Of a stretch of DNA of 64,000 nt, positions 11,533 through 22,060 are shown piece after piece. The notes under the pieces are model-generated. The model was not told where the DNA came from. It was given only the letters and a program-made list of their open reading frames with translations, and did not search any database. The DNA comes from Peromyscus leucopus. Its lineage: Eukaryota > Chordata > Mammalia > Rodentia > Cricetidae. Positions within the stretch are counted from its first letter, which is position 1, and the number at the start of each line of letters is the position of its first letter. The position numbers and the translations under genes were made by a program. The stretch spans positions 116,446,534 through 116,510,533 of the forward strand of contig NC_051083.1 in NCBI RefSeq assembly GCF_004664715.2. The letters are read 5' to 3'.

Positions 11533-11645
11533 AGTTATCCAGCTCACAGAATTACCAGTGGTGTTAAATGAGATGTTTGTGAATGCTTTGCAAAATCCTG
11601 GAACAAACTAAGTACTTGAAAAATGATAGCTTTTATTAATTAGCA
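11533..11645 (+). repeat. MIR SINE, right part (split by B1)
   Basis: TGGTGTTAAATGAGATGTTTG, then GAATGCTTTGCAAAATCCTGG (broken here) and AAGTACTTGAAAAATGATAG continue the MIR consensus where the left part stopped, in the same orientation. Confidence 0.7.
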
Positions 11646-11893
11646 AGGCTAGCTTTGACACATATTTCCTTGTACTAAGAAATTACTCAAAACAGAAAAG
11701 TCTTTTGGCGAACTATACAACTGTCAACTGTCACTATATGAACATAAACTCCAACCTATTGGTTTTAATTATTAAATCAAAGCTGTATTGACCATTTGAA
11801 TATCAAAATCAACAGTGAACAAAAATAATTGGTATATTTATACCTTTAAAAATGCGTCCATTATAGAAGTATAATGCTAACAAACAAATATGT
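11646..11893. other. Unique AT-rich DNA
   Basis: Nothing recognisable lies between the MIR and the L1 target site. Confidence 0.4.
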
Positions 11894-11909
11894 CAAAAGG
11901 ACCATTGAC
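11894..11909 (+). repeat. L1 target-site duplication, left copy
   Basis: CAAAAGGACCATTGAC is identical to 14031-14046 on the far side of the L1. The pair fixes the insertion limits. Confidence 0.92.
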
Positions 11910-11911
11910 TT

Positions 11912-12470
11912 GTAAAGGGTGATGTTTCTCTGATTTCTTTCTCAGCCCATTTATCATTTGTATATAAGAGAGCTACTGACTTTGTTGAGTTAATCTTGTA
12001 TCCTGCCACATTAATGAAGGAGTTTATCAGCAATAGGAGTTCCTGGTAGAATTTTTGGGGTCACTTACATATACTATCATATCATCTGCAAATAGCAAAA
12101 GTTTGACTTCTTCCTTTTCAATTTGTATCCCCTTGATCTGCTTTTCTTGTCATATTGCTCTAGCTAGGACTTCAAGTACTATATTGAATAGATATGGGGA
12201 GAGTGAACAGCCTGATCTTAGTGGAATCACTTTGAGTTTCTCTCCATTTAATTTGATGTTGACTGTCAGCTTGCTATAAATTGCCTTTATTATATTTAGG
12301 TATGTTCCTTGTAATCCTGATCTCTCTAGAACCTTTATCATAAAGCAGTGTTGGATTTTGTCGAAGGCTTTTTCAGCATCTAATGAGATGATCATGTGGG
12401 CTTTTTTGTTTATATGGTGGATTTCATTGACAAATTTTCATATGTTTAACCATACTTGGATCTCTGGGGT
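11912..12470 (-). pseudogene. L1 ORF2 reverse-transcriptase fragment, inverted
   Basis: The minus-strand translation of 12150-12395 carries the L1 reverse-transcriptase signature: [15 protein letters not shown] (finger/palm region), then [20 protein letters not shown] and [17 protein letters not shown]. Between IPL and LSPYLFN the residues usual in L1 are partly lost, where the RQG-like motif should be, and the frame breaks after LARAI. The catalytic FADD-type motif region lies beyond that break, still readable as DNA near 12080 in another frame. The fragment is dead: it has no start, and the endonuclease and C-terminal domains are absent on this strand. Confidence 0.9.
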
Positions 12471-12475
12471 GGGCT

Positions 12476-13083
12476 ACAGAGCTAAACAGAGAATTCTCAA
12501 CAGAAGAGTCTCAAATGACCTAAAGATATTTAAAGAATTGCTCAACATCTTTAGTCATCAGGGAAATGCAAATCAAAATAACTCTGAGATACCATCTTAC
12601 ACCTGTCAGAATGGCTAAGATCAAAAACACTGATAACAGCTTATGTTGGAGAGGATGTGGAGCAAGGGGAATACTCCTCCATTGTTGATGGGAGTACAAA
12701 CTTGCATAGCCACTTTGAAAATCAGTATGGTGGTTTTTCAGAAAATTGGGAACCAGTCTTCCTCAAGACCCAGCTATACCACTCTTGGGCATATATCCAA
12801 AGAATGCTCAATCATACCACAAGGACACATGCTCAACTGTGTTTATAGCAACATTATTCGTAAAAGCCAGAATCTGTAAGCAACCTAAATGCCCCTCAAC
12901 CAAAGAATGGATTAAGAAAATGTGGTACATATACACACTGGAGTACTACTCAGCAGTAAAAAAAACAATGACATCATGAAATTTACAGGCTAATGGATAG
13001 AACTAGAAAATATCATCCTGAGTGAGGTAACCCAGACTCAGAAGGACAAACATGGTATGTACTCACTCATGAGTAGATACTAG
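12476..13083 (+). pseudogene. L1 ORF2 C-terminal fragment, frameshifted
   Basis: The three plus frames together read as the ORF2 C-terminal segment: the [16 protein letters not shown] region at about 12530-12570, the W-C-G-type zinc-knuckle-like region near 12640-12700 ([17 protein letters not shown]), then DPAIPLLGIYPKNAQ and CPSTKEWIKKMWYIYTLEYYSAVKK at about 12760-12960. Pieces occur in different frames, so several indels have accumulated. It sits directly after the inversion junction and runs into the L1 3' UTR. It is non-functional. Confidence 0.9.
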
Positions 13084-14030
13084 ATGTAAAGCAAAGGATA
13101 ACCAGACTACAACCCACAACTACAGAGAAGCTAGCTAACAAGGAGGACCAAAAGAGGGATGCATGGATTGCCCTGGGAAAAGGAAATAGATGAGATCTCC
13201 AAGAGTAAACTGGGCATGGGGGGCAATGGAGGGTAGGGGATGGGGGATGAGAACATAAGGGAATGGAATGGTCAAGCTGGAACAGAGATGGAGTGGGAGA
13301 ACAATGAAAGAGATACCATGACAAAGGGAGACATTATGAGGATAGGAAGAAACCAGATGCTAGGGAAGTTCTCAGGAATCCCCAAGATGACCCCAGCTTA
13401 GACTACTAGCAATAGTGGAAAGCGTGCCTGAACTGGCTTACCCCAGTAATCAGACTGATGAATACCCTAACTGTCATCATAGAGCCTTTCTCCAGTAACT
13501 GATGGAAACAGATGTAGAGATCCACAGTTAAACATGAGACTGAACTCCAGGAGTCCAGTTGAAGAATGGGAAGAGGGATTCTATGAGCAAGGGGCATCAA
13601 GATCATGATGGGGAAACCTACAGAGACAACCAAACCAAACAAGTGGGAACCCATGAAATTTAGACCAACACCTGTGGAGCCTCCACAGGACTGGATGAAG
13701 TTCTCTGCATCTATGAGACAGTTGTGTAGCTTGATCTGCTTAAGGGGCCCCCTGGCCGTAGGATCAGGATCTATCTCTGGTACATGAACTGGCATTTTGG
13801 AGACCACTACCTATGGTGGGACACCTCGCACAGCCTTGAGGCAAGGGGAGGTACTTAGACCAGCCTCTACTGAATGTACTAGGCTCTGCTGACTCCCCAT
13901 GGGAGGTCTCACCTTCTAGTAGAAGGGAATGGGGAGGTGGTTGCAGGGAGAAGACTGGAGGGGCAGAAAGAGGAAAGAGGGGGATCTGTGATTTGTATGT
14001 AAAATGAATAAAAATTTTCTTAATGGCGAA

Positions 14031-14046
14031 CAAAAGGACCATTGAC
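14031..14046 (+). repeat. L1 target-site duplication, right copy
   Basis: CAAAAGGACCATTGAC matches 11894-11909 at all 16 positions, directly after the L1 A-rich 3' end. Confidence 0.92.
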
Positions 14047-16262
14047 ACAATTTTCTTATTTAAGCTTTGTTCCTGAGCTTGGGAGTCTAAACAATTCTTT
14101 GTAGAGTTGTCAAAAATGTCAAAACAGTGGCAGTGGCTTGCTTGGCTTCCATCTCCCGTGTCTATTCACACGATCGATGAGTTTGGTCCATGCCAATACC
14201 TGGACACCACACACTACCGAGCCCAGAAGCTGGAAGCTACAGATATTTTCTTGGAATGATCCTGGCTGAACTTATCAGACTATATGATGCAATTCCTACA
14301 GAATAGTAATATAGAGTATTAACTAGGAGAAAGGAAGGGAAACTTTGGTTGGGATGTAAAAACAAAGAAAATAAAGGATTACGTTCCTTCTTTAAATCAA
14401 AGTGTTACGATAGGGAGATTGTTACAGTAATTCAAATCTCATCAAAATGGAAGCCTATCACTACAATGTACAAGTCAAGTTCAGCTTTATAACATTATCA
14501 ATTGCTACTGTCCACATCAGAAGTTTAGTAGGCTTGCCATGGGACAAGAAAGAGAAAGCAGGCTAGACAGAGAAGTATACTCCTCTAATTCCAGGCTTGC
14601 TAGGCCAAAGTGAGAGATTGGGCCATTTAGTGAAATGGTATCAGAAGGAAACAATGGAGTCTGAAGTACAAGCTCAGGGGATTATATATCTGGTATATAG
14701 ATATCAGATCTATATACAGGGGACCACATTGGGCCTTTGCTGGTATTTGTTACTTTTATATGCTGTTTGTAGCCAGAATTACATAGCATAACTCAGGAAA
14801 GACAAAGGTTAAAGTATGGATCACCCCAAGAAGATGGAGAGATGGCAGAGGATCTGGGATTTCAGCAAGATCAGTTTTCCTGTGTTTTGCTTTATTCCCT
14901 TCCTGGCCAGCTAGTCACAGCTCCCACTGGCAGTTTTCTAGGCTTGTCTCTTCTCTGACAGAGAAACAAGACTATCTGCAAAGCTCAGCTAAACACACAC
15001 ATTCCTCAAAGAGGCCAGACTCCTCCTCTGCCCCATGTACATCTAAGCCTACTGAAAAGGCATTTTTATTAGAGCCCCAGGCCAAACAAAAGACGAATGT
15101 GAAGACTACAACACTAAAGTTAATAGCCCCAAATGAGAGACATCTCTGCCTCTCCCAGCCACCACAATTCAAAACTGAACCTTTTGTGTATCTGTGTGTG
15201 TCTATAGCCATACGTATTGCAAAGCATATGAAATTTAATACTTCACAGGTATCCAAATCTAGTTCCAGTACACAAACCCCCACTGAAGGCCATCTTAGCT
15301 GAATAAATTGAATGAACTTGTTTATTGTGCAATATTTTCCCTTCAAACAGGATATTGTATCTACATCAGCAAGGAGATATTAATATGTGTATCATGCCTG
15401 CATATCTCCAAGGCTCCTTATAATCTTGATATTCTAACATCTTATACTTCTCCACAGAAATTGCCTTGGGGGGAAGGGCAGGGTGTTCTGATGACATTTG
15501 CTGGGATCAGACTTTGCCTCTGTGTGCCACATTGGGGACCAACTTCATACACTCCCAGTGCACTAAGAGAAATTCAATCTACCTTCCAAAGAGAAATCAT
15601 TCATTCTCTGCTCTGCACAGAGAAGGTGAGGATGAGAAAAAGTCAAACCAGAGAACCTATACACTCAGAAAACAAAGGTTGCCTCCATTTCTAAATTCTC
15701 TGATTCCTCAAATATACAACGGGAACCCTTAGCTTAAAATGCCACAATAGCCTCATGCCAATTATCTTACATGGGCTTGTGTAATTTCATTCCTTGTAAA
15801 TTACTCCACATCCAAACACACTCCTACAGGCTTTTGGGGATGGTCCTGGTGATAATCTGCAGGTTATTTTGGAATTATGCACTTCAGTAATGTTCTAAAA
15901 TCTTAGTCAAATGTCCTGGGGTCATCGAGACAGTAAATATTTAAGCTTTCTGGATCATACCACCTACATCAAAATTACCTGATTCTGTGGTTGTAGAATC
16001 AACCACGGACAACACAAAAATGAGTGAGCCTGCTCTGTTTCAATATTACCTTATTTATAGGGTATGCGAAATGTTCAATTTCGCATAATTTTCAAGGTAC
16101 AAAGTAGCATTCTTATTTTGATTTTTTTCACATTTCTAAAACTGTGAAAAACATTTAGCTTTAGCTACTTCATGAACTAGAAGAACAATGTATAGCATCT
16201 TCTACAGTTCCTCATTGATGTAAATAACCACAATTACAATGCCATTTGAGCTCATGATAGAT
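14047..16262. other. Long unique block without a gene
   Basis: About 2.2 kb without a confidently recognised repeat. Overlapping open frames at 14972-15346 (minus, 124 codons) and 15308-15694 (plus, 128 codons) have no recognisable motifs and are judged chance. Confidence 0.4.
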
Positions 16263-16269
16263 TCTATAG

Positions 16270-16440
16270 TAGAAATAATTCTAGTATCTGGTATCATACT
16301 AAGTGGTTTCAGTGGACTCTCTCAATTGTCACACTAATGTATGAGCATAAAACTGTTTTTACAAATGAGGAAACTAAGGTACACAAATTCAGAAATGACT
16401 TGCCAAAAACTTCATATATGACTGACTCCAAGGCCCACTT
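16270..16440 (-). repeat. MIR SINE fragment
   Basis: CTCTCTCAATTGTCACACTAA, then TTTTTACAAATGAGGAAACTAAGG and AATGACTTGCCAAAAACTTCA (broken here) correspond to reverse MIR ('ttttacagatgaggaaactgaggc', 'taacttgcccaaggtca'). Confidence 0.8.
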
Positions 16441-17149
16441 CTCCTTCCTTCTAAATGATGCAGTTGCCAACTCTATACTCAATAAACTACTCTAGCAGTG
16501 TGATAACATGAATGCAATGGTTCTAAGTGAAAATTATACCAGGTTCATGAACATGAGGTGAGACAGTTACTAGTTAAAATCTAAAGAGTTGAAACTTGAT
16601 TTTCATTTAAGTTTTCAACAAAAGATTAAAAAATATTTGATTCTTCTCATAGACAACTGAGATCAAATATTAAGCCGAATCTGAAGAGAGCTGGGATGGG
16701 ATGAACAGAGCTGGTGGCAAAGGAAGAAAAATGAAATGAAAAATGGCGGGGCTCTTGCATAGGGGAGCTGATTTCTGTCTTTCCTCAATTTCAGTTGCTC
16801 TTTGTGGATGGCCTGTTAGAGTAGGCAAAATTGCTGAGTGTGGCAGAATTGAAAATGTTAACAATCTAAGAGATATGCAATGGTCCAAGAAACAACTGAT
16901 AGATTCTTCACTAGGAGAAGTAAGCATCTCAGAAATAGAGAAGTCATGAGGCATGCTTTTGACTAAAATGCAAGCACTGTCAAAGACAGGAGAGAAAGTG
17001 ACTGAAAGCAGAGGGTACTAGGCTTCAGAGGAAAAGAGCAGTCACCTTGAAATGCTAAATATGTTAAAGAAACATTGCAGCCCTTTGGTCTCACTCTCTC
17101 AAAACAGGTGACAATCTTCACCTAGGTGCTTCACTGCTCTCAGAGAAAA
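16441..17149. other. Unique intergenic DNA
   Basis: No recognisable feature is seen. Confidence 0.4.
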
Positions 17150-17545
17150 CACGAGGAGCTTTTCAGCTGTGATGATTAAACTTCATTATCTCCTGCACTG
17201 GATTTAGATTCACCTAGGAAACATTCCTCTGGGTGTGCCTGTGAGGGTGTTTCCAAAGAAGTCCAACTGAAGAGGGAGGATGCACTGTTTGTAGGTAATA
17301 CCGTTCTAGGGTCACCAAGAGAACAAAAAGGCAAAAATGTTATGTGCCTGAATCCCCTGTTCTCTGTTTCCTGGGATGTGAGGATGTGAGGAGATAAGGA
17401 GTCAGGGTTGAAAAGCCATTTCCACAGCCATGCCTTGCCTTACACAAAGGACTGTACCCTCATATCATGAGCCAATATCAATCCTCCCTCCCTAAGTTAT
17501 CCCATCTCAGGTATTTGCTCACAATGATGAGACAAGTAATAATAG
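17150..17545 (+). mobile_element. MaLR/MLT1-like solo LTR, degenerate
   Basis: The 5' part reads GATTTAGATTCACCTAGGAA and CCTCTGGGTGTGCCTGTGAG. The 3' part reads GGACTGTACCCTCA, ATGAGCCAATATCAATCCTC and CTAAGTTATCCCATCTCAGG, with ACAATGATGAGACAAGTAAT at the end. This is the layout of rodent MaLR-type LTRs with their 'tgagccaaaataaaccc' polyadenylation region. No internal region or partner LTR is seen. The exact subfamily is uncertain. Confidence 0.6.
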
Positions 17546-18117
17546 CTCAGCTGACAAGATGACTCAAACTTGGCTAGCTTGCTATATTTACAGTTGGTTG
17601 ACAAGGGGTCCTTACAACCCTTCCTTGCTCACTTGAAAATATTGCCCTATTAGAGCTGTGATGAAAAATCACTGTCTCTATCCCCTTGTTCCCAAATATC
17701 AGGAAACTATGTGAATATCACACTCTGATTGTGATACAGGATGAACCAATGCAAAAGCGATATATCAAAAGAGGGTGTTCTGAACAAACCCTCAATTACT
17801 ACCCCCAAACCTCATTTCCAATTTCCAAATGTCACCCTCCACAGTTAACTTTTTCTTCCTAACAGGAAAGACTGTCCACTTTATTTTTATTTTTCAAAAC
17901 ATGTCTATAGTAGAGATAATTCTACTATCTGGAGTTTGGAGCAAAGAGATGAATAGATCTTCATGTTTTGTAGTTCTTTCACCCCTTTCCCAAAAAAAAA
18001 ACTTCCACCATAATCCCATGTACCAAGAAAGAACATCATTTGATGAGGTCATTTGCTAGGTTGCATAGCTTTATGTCCTCCCTAATACCAGCACTTTTCA
18101 AAGATGGACCCTATAGG
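17546..18117. other. Unique DNA with a short hairpin sequence
   Basis: No repeat family is recognised. Positions 17904-17932 hold a 29-mer with a perfect 8-bp inverted repeat (ATAGTAGA, 6-nt loop, TCTACTAT) that nearly matches 16263-16291. Confidence 0.45.
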
Positions 18118-18524
18118 GTCGTATTCTTGAAGGCTTGCTCCATAGTTGCTGGAACAGTTTGGGAGGGATTAGGAGGTTTGGCCTTATTGGTGTGTTACTG
18201 AGGGTGGCCTTTCATATTCAAAAGCCTAGGCTATCTATCTATTTAATCTATCCCAGTTAGTTCTCTGTCTCTGTCTATCTGTCTTTCACTCTGTTCTTCT
18301 TTCTGTCTGTCTGTCTGTCTGTCTGTCTGCATCCCTCCCTTGTGCTTATGGGTCACTTATAAGTTCTCAGCTACTGCTCCAGCACCATGGCTGATTGCCT
18401 GTTGCTGTGATTCCTACCATGATGGTCATGGTCTCATCCTCTGAACTGTGAGCCCAAAATTAAATACTTTCTTTTATAAGTTCCCTCAGTCATAGTGTCT
18501 CTTCACAGCAATAGAAGCAATTCT
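18118..18524 (+). mobile_element. ORR1-type MaLR solo LTR
   Basis: Landmarks in ORR1 order: GTATTCTTGAAGGCTTG, GGAACAGTTTGGGAGGGATT, AGGAGGTTTGGCCTTATTGG, TCTCAGCTACTGCTCCAGCA, CCATGATGGTCATGGTCTCA, CTCTGAACTGTGAGCCC and AAATTAAATACTTTCTTTTA, with TCTCTTCACAGCAATAGAA at the 3' end. An internal (CTGT)n/(CTAT)n stretch (18230-18330) has expanded within it. No internal retroviral region is present, so it is a solo LTR. Confidence 0.82.
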
Positions 18525-18984
18525 ACATTGTCAAAAATACTGAGAAGAGGGGCTCCTAGAAGCAAATGACAGGTTATAGAACTCCACAACTGTATCATTG
18601 CTTTCGCAGTTAAGATTGAACTCCTATCTATTACTATAAAGAAGATGGTAGAATGATATACCCAAAACTGGTAAGTGAGGAAATGGACGTTAAATAGCTA
18701 AAAGATCCCTGATCCTAATTCTACTCATTTGGGTCTCTTATTCTGGTGGGTCTCAGGTCAGGGTCTTGGAACATGTGTTTCCTGTAGTAGTTCTTTCAGC
18801 TGGGACTCCCTCCAGACAGGACTGCATTAGTAACAATTGCATTTATTCTGCACATTTCACAAACATGTAAACTACAGTTTCTCTGGGATCAAATACAGAG
18901 AGTAGGAGTTCTGAAGCAACTCTTCAAGTGATCCAGTGCAGGTACCATATTGTGAGGAAGACTGATTATCTCATTCATTCAGAA
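18525..18984. other. Unique intergenic DNA
   Basis: No recognisable feature is seen. Confidence 0.4.
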
Positions 18985-19100
18985 TCCTTGTTAATAGACC
19001 CCTCAAACAAATATGCTTTAAGCACTGACTATAAGGCAGTCACCATAATTTATAACAGGTTATAAGACTGTTATGGTATCTGTCTTTACCGAACTTAGGA
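18985..19100 (-). repeat. L2 LINE 3' end, degenerate
   Basis: CAAACAAATATGCTTTAAGC, ACTGACTATAAGGCAGTCAC and TCTGTCTTTACCGAACTTAG follow reverse L2 ('caacaaatatttattgagcacctactatgtgccaggca', then 'tccctgccctca'). Confidence 0.5.
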
Positions 19101-19610
19101 TATCTGCAGATCTCTAATCCCACATCTTATCTACGAGTCTTCATGACAAGAAGATCATACAACTGAATGACTGCACTTTCTTCTTAATGTTTTCAGGGCT
19201 TGTTTTCTGCTCATATTCATATGCTTAGATTTCTATTCTAAGAAAGGTTTCATCCAAGCAACAACTTCAACTTTATGATCCTATCACATGGCCCATAACC
19301 CAGCTCAACGCTTCATTTACATTACTTATGAGCCTCCCTGGACACAGAGACATATTGGAAAGAACAACACAAAACAAACCTCCTGGTCTGCATTAAAAAA
19401 AATAATGTTATCAGCTTTACTACAACTGTGTACTTTGTTGTAACAAACAAATGATTACAAAAGATTATTGAAAAGCATACAGCTTTAGTTTAAGCCTCTA
19501 CCTTTGAGGGACCAAGACATGGGAATCATAAATGGGGGCTATGAAAAAGAATAAGACAACCCACTTACAACCTCCATTTTTTGGACACATCCATCATGCC
19601 AGTTCCAGTC
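19101..19610. other. Unique intergenic DNA
   Basis: No recognisable feature is seen. Confidence 0.4.
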
Positions 19611-19982
19611 TTTTTTTTTAAGTAAATTACTTTTTTATTATTATTATTAATTTAATTTTATGACTTAATTGAATTTTACATATCAGCCTCTCCTCCCCCC
19701 CTCCCCTCCCCCCATTCCCATCTCCTCCAGGGCAAGGAATCCCCTGGGGATTCAGCTCAGCCTTGTAGATTCAGTTGAGGAAGGTCCAGTCCCCTCCTCC
19801 CTTCACCCAGGCTGAGCAAAGTGTCCCAGCATAGACCCCAGGCTCCAAAAAGCCAGCTTATGCACCAAGGACAGGTCCCAGTCCCACTGCCTGGGGGCCT
19901 CCCAAACAGTTCAAGCTAATTGACTGTCTCACTTATCCAGAGGGCCTGATCGAGTTGGGGGCTCCTCAGCTATTGGTTCATG
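19611..19982 (-). mobile_element. L1 3' UTR, 5'-truncated
   Basis: It starts at a poly-T tract (the L1 poly-A on the minus strand). Then come a C-rich tract at 19690-19715 and landmarks CACCCAGGCTGAGCAAAGTG, CACTGCCTGGGGGCCTCCCA, CTTATCCAGAGGGCCTGATC and GGGGGCTCCTCAGCTATTGG. The reverse complement aligns to the 3' UTRs of the L1s at 13700-14030 and 26320-26703. It abuts an ancient L1M on its right. Confidence 0.85.
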
Positions 19983-20150
19983 GTCATCCTGATGGTTATG
20001 AAGTTGTATCTCCTTTGTTTTTTGTCTCTACTTCCCCAAGAACTAACATTGTTAAACATCTTTCCATGTGCCCCTCATGCATTTTTAAATTGAATACTTT
20101 CTCATTGGTCTTTGTTGTTTCTGAGACTTTTATGTAGCATAAAAGGAAAA
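19983..20150 (+). mobile_element. Ancient L1M LINE 3' UTR fragment
   Basis: GTCATCCTGATGGTTATGAA, ACATTGTTAAACATCTTTCC and ATTTTTAAATTGAATACTTT match the L1M phrases 'catcctaatgggtgtgaa', 'gatgttgagcatcttttcatgtgc' and 'atttttaaattgggtt'. It is far more diverged than the adjacent L1, so the younger element probably landed in or beside it. Confidence 0.7.
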
Positions 20151-21264
20151 AGGTCTCTCATATCAGTACTGAATTCTACTGTCACAGACACTTTATACTC
20201 TGTTGAAAAAGAATCCCTGTATTTCCTTGTGTCTTTTCCTCACTCCATCTCAGACAAAGGACTCAGTCTACAGTGAGCCAACTCTCTGTGGTCCTGCTTT
20301 CATATTCTCCTTAATTCTTCAATATCATTTAGGTATACTCAATATTTCTTCTTCTAACTACCTCTTTAGTAACTCATTCCTGTTCATCAAAATAGATGCT
20401 CACTATTGTCTATCCTGAAGAAAAATCCAAAGATATATTTTATATTCAGCATCTCTCTACACCTTACCAAGCAAGTCTCTACAGTCTACAGTCAGCATCT
20501 CCCACTCTTCACTCTTCATTCTAGCCTTAAGGTATAGCCATGATTTGTAGCCAGAACATTCTATTTGATCTGCTTCACTTTCCTCAATAACTTCTTGAGT
20601 TGCAAAATACATTGGCCTCTTTTTAATCTATCTACCTTGGTTGCTCTGTATCACATGGCAGTGAAGATCACCTCTTCCTTACTGAAGTTCCCTTTCTCCA
20701 AGACCCTTGTTCCTTCTGCTACCCCTGCAGACAGTTGTATCTGCTTGTTTCATTGGCTACAACATTTCTTTGGTACAGATCACATCACATATGTGTATAT
20801 TACCCAGGACTTTATTCATTCTCAAAACCCACATATTAGATAAACCATGGCTTCACTGTTGACTTTCCTTTGTTCAGGTCAAATCATGTTGGTCATGTAT
20901 CTTATCTAGTCAATGCCAAACTTATGTGTCCTTTCCTCTAGGGAAGTATAGATAGAGAAGATCTCAACATGAATCTAGATGGTGCAACATGCATGGCACC
21001 TTATCAGTCAATTTATTTCCTCACTTTGTGCCTGTTTCCTGAGAAAAGAGAAGCGAATGAGTCACCCATACATATTCAGTACTTGATGTTTTATAAAGCC
21101 TGCTTTATAGAAGGCAGTCAATATGAACCAATTCTCATGCATTTTTCCTGCTGCAGAATCCCATGTCTGTCTTTAGGTTGATCTCCTAGGACCTCTCCCT
21201 AAATCCTACACTCAGAGCACATATAGATAGCACTTAGCTTTCCTCCACAGCAAATAAGGTTCTC
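20151..21264. other. Pyrimidine-rich DNA, possibly degenerate retroelement
   Basis: Plus-strand C/T-rich sequence runs without stops for up to 92 codons but shows no known protein. It may be an unrecognisably old LINE extension upstream of the L2 at 21265. I cannot support a family. Confidence 0.3.
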
Positions 21265-21560
21265 TGTTTTTGCTGTTGCTCTGGCCTCTTCTCACCCTCT
21301 TGAGTTTGGTGAGCTCTGATTCATATTTCAAAACCCAAATCAAATGTCACTGCCTCCTTGAAGTCATTCCAACACTCTCTCTGCTTCATGCGGTCTTCAT
21401 TTGTGGCACTTCCTGTTGATAGTCTTAGTTTAGTTCTATATAGTTCTTCACTGGCCTTTTTATTTGACTGTGACCTTCTTAAGTATACAAATTCATCTTC
21501 GCACTTTTTTTACTCTGAAAACTCGATTTTGGCACAGAGTAAACAGCAACCAGGTATGAA
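21265..21560 (+). repeat. L2 LINE 3' region
   Basis: CCCAAATCAAATGTCACTGC, CTCCTTGAAGTCATTCCAAC and GACTGTGACCTTCTTAAGT, then TTTTGGCACAGAGTAAACA, are in L2 order ('agctcaaatgtcacctcctc', 'aggccttccctgac', 'actgtaagctccttgag', 'cctggcacatagta'). Confidence 0.65.
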
Positions 21561-21649
21561 GATTATCAAGACATTGATGGCCTATTTGGTGGTGTAAGAA
21601 AATATCTGTTTTCATATTTAGTAACTAAATATCAAAACAATATCAATTA

Positions 21650-21865
21650 TGTGGTAATTATCCAGTGATAAATGGTAGTCTAAATACTCTATATTTTAAC
21701 TCATTGAATCTTCACAACAGTACTAAACAGTAGCTACAATGCTTATTTTAATGCATCACATTGGGAAGCTGAGTCTCAAAGTAGTTAAACAATAACCTAA
21801 GATCACACAGTTCATGAAAGGTAAAGCAAAGTGTTCAATCCAGGCACTCTAACTCTAGAATTTAT
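21650..21865 (-). repeat. MIR SINE
   Basis: AACTCATTGAATCTTCACAAC, GCTGAGTCTCAAAGTAGTTAAA (split), CTAAGATCACACAGTTCATG and TTCAATCCAGGCACTCTAACT follow reverse MIR over nearly its full core. Confidence 0.8.
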
Positions 21866-21899
21866 GCTCCTGATGGAAACTATGCCCCACAAATGCGAA

Positions 21900-22060
21900 C
21901 TTCAATTGATATTGCACTGGGCTAAGATGGCATGCTTTCTACTCATGGCTCTATGAGCTTTGTTTTCTTGAGTAATTCCTTTCACATTTTTGGGCTGTGG
22001 TTTCTCTAAATGTCAAATGAGAAAATTCTATTGATGATCATCTTGATGTTTCTCAGCATC
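21900..22060 (+). repeat. MIR/MIR3-like SINE fragment
   Basis: CTTGAGTAATTCCTTTCACA, TTTTTGGGCTGTGGTTTCTC and AAATGTCAAATGAGAAAATTC follow the 'gagcaagtcacttcacctctctgggcctcagtttcc...aaaatgag' phrases. Confidence 0.55.

Larger units (their letters stand above)
11910..14030 (+). mobile_element. L1 retrotransposon with 5' inversion (twin priming)
   Basis: This is a 5'-truncated rodent L1 in two opposite pieces. Positions 11910-12470 are ORF2 reverse-transcriptase sequence on the minus strand. Positions 12471-14030 are the ORF2 C-terminal part plus 3' UTR on the plus strand, ending in an AATAAA signal and A-rich tail. Perfect 16-bp duplications flank the whole unit, so both pieces arrived together. 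This is the signature of twin priming, in which a second cleaved strand primes internally on the L1 RNA. The junction near 12465-12475 shows short G-rich microhomology. ORF2 sequence between the two pieces is missing. The 3' UTR matches two other L1 ends in this window (19611-19982 and 26320-26703), so one lineage was active repeatedly. Confidence 0.93.

Noticed and set aside
13406..13807. 133-codon minus frame
   Set aside because: It lies wholly within the L1 3' UTR on the antisense strand.
14972..15694. Pair of 124- and 128-codon frames on opposite strands
   Set aside because: No known motif, no exon-like boundaries, and simultaneous openness on both strands argues for chance.
18230..18330. 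(CTAT)/(CTGT) tetranucleotide stretch considered as an independent microsatellite
   Set aside because: It lies inside the ORR1 LTR and is an internal expansion, so it is described with that element.
20203..20843. Run of open plus-strand frames in C/T-rich sequence, considered as a decayed gene or LINE ORF
   Set aside because: Low stop frequency follows from pyrimidine richness, and no LINE or cellular protein motif could be read.
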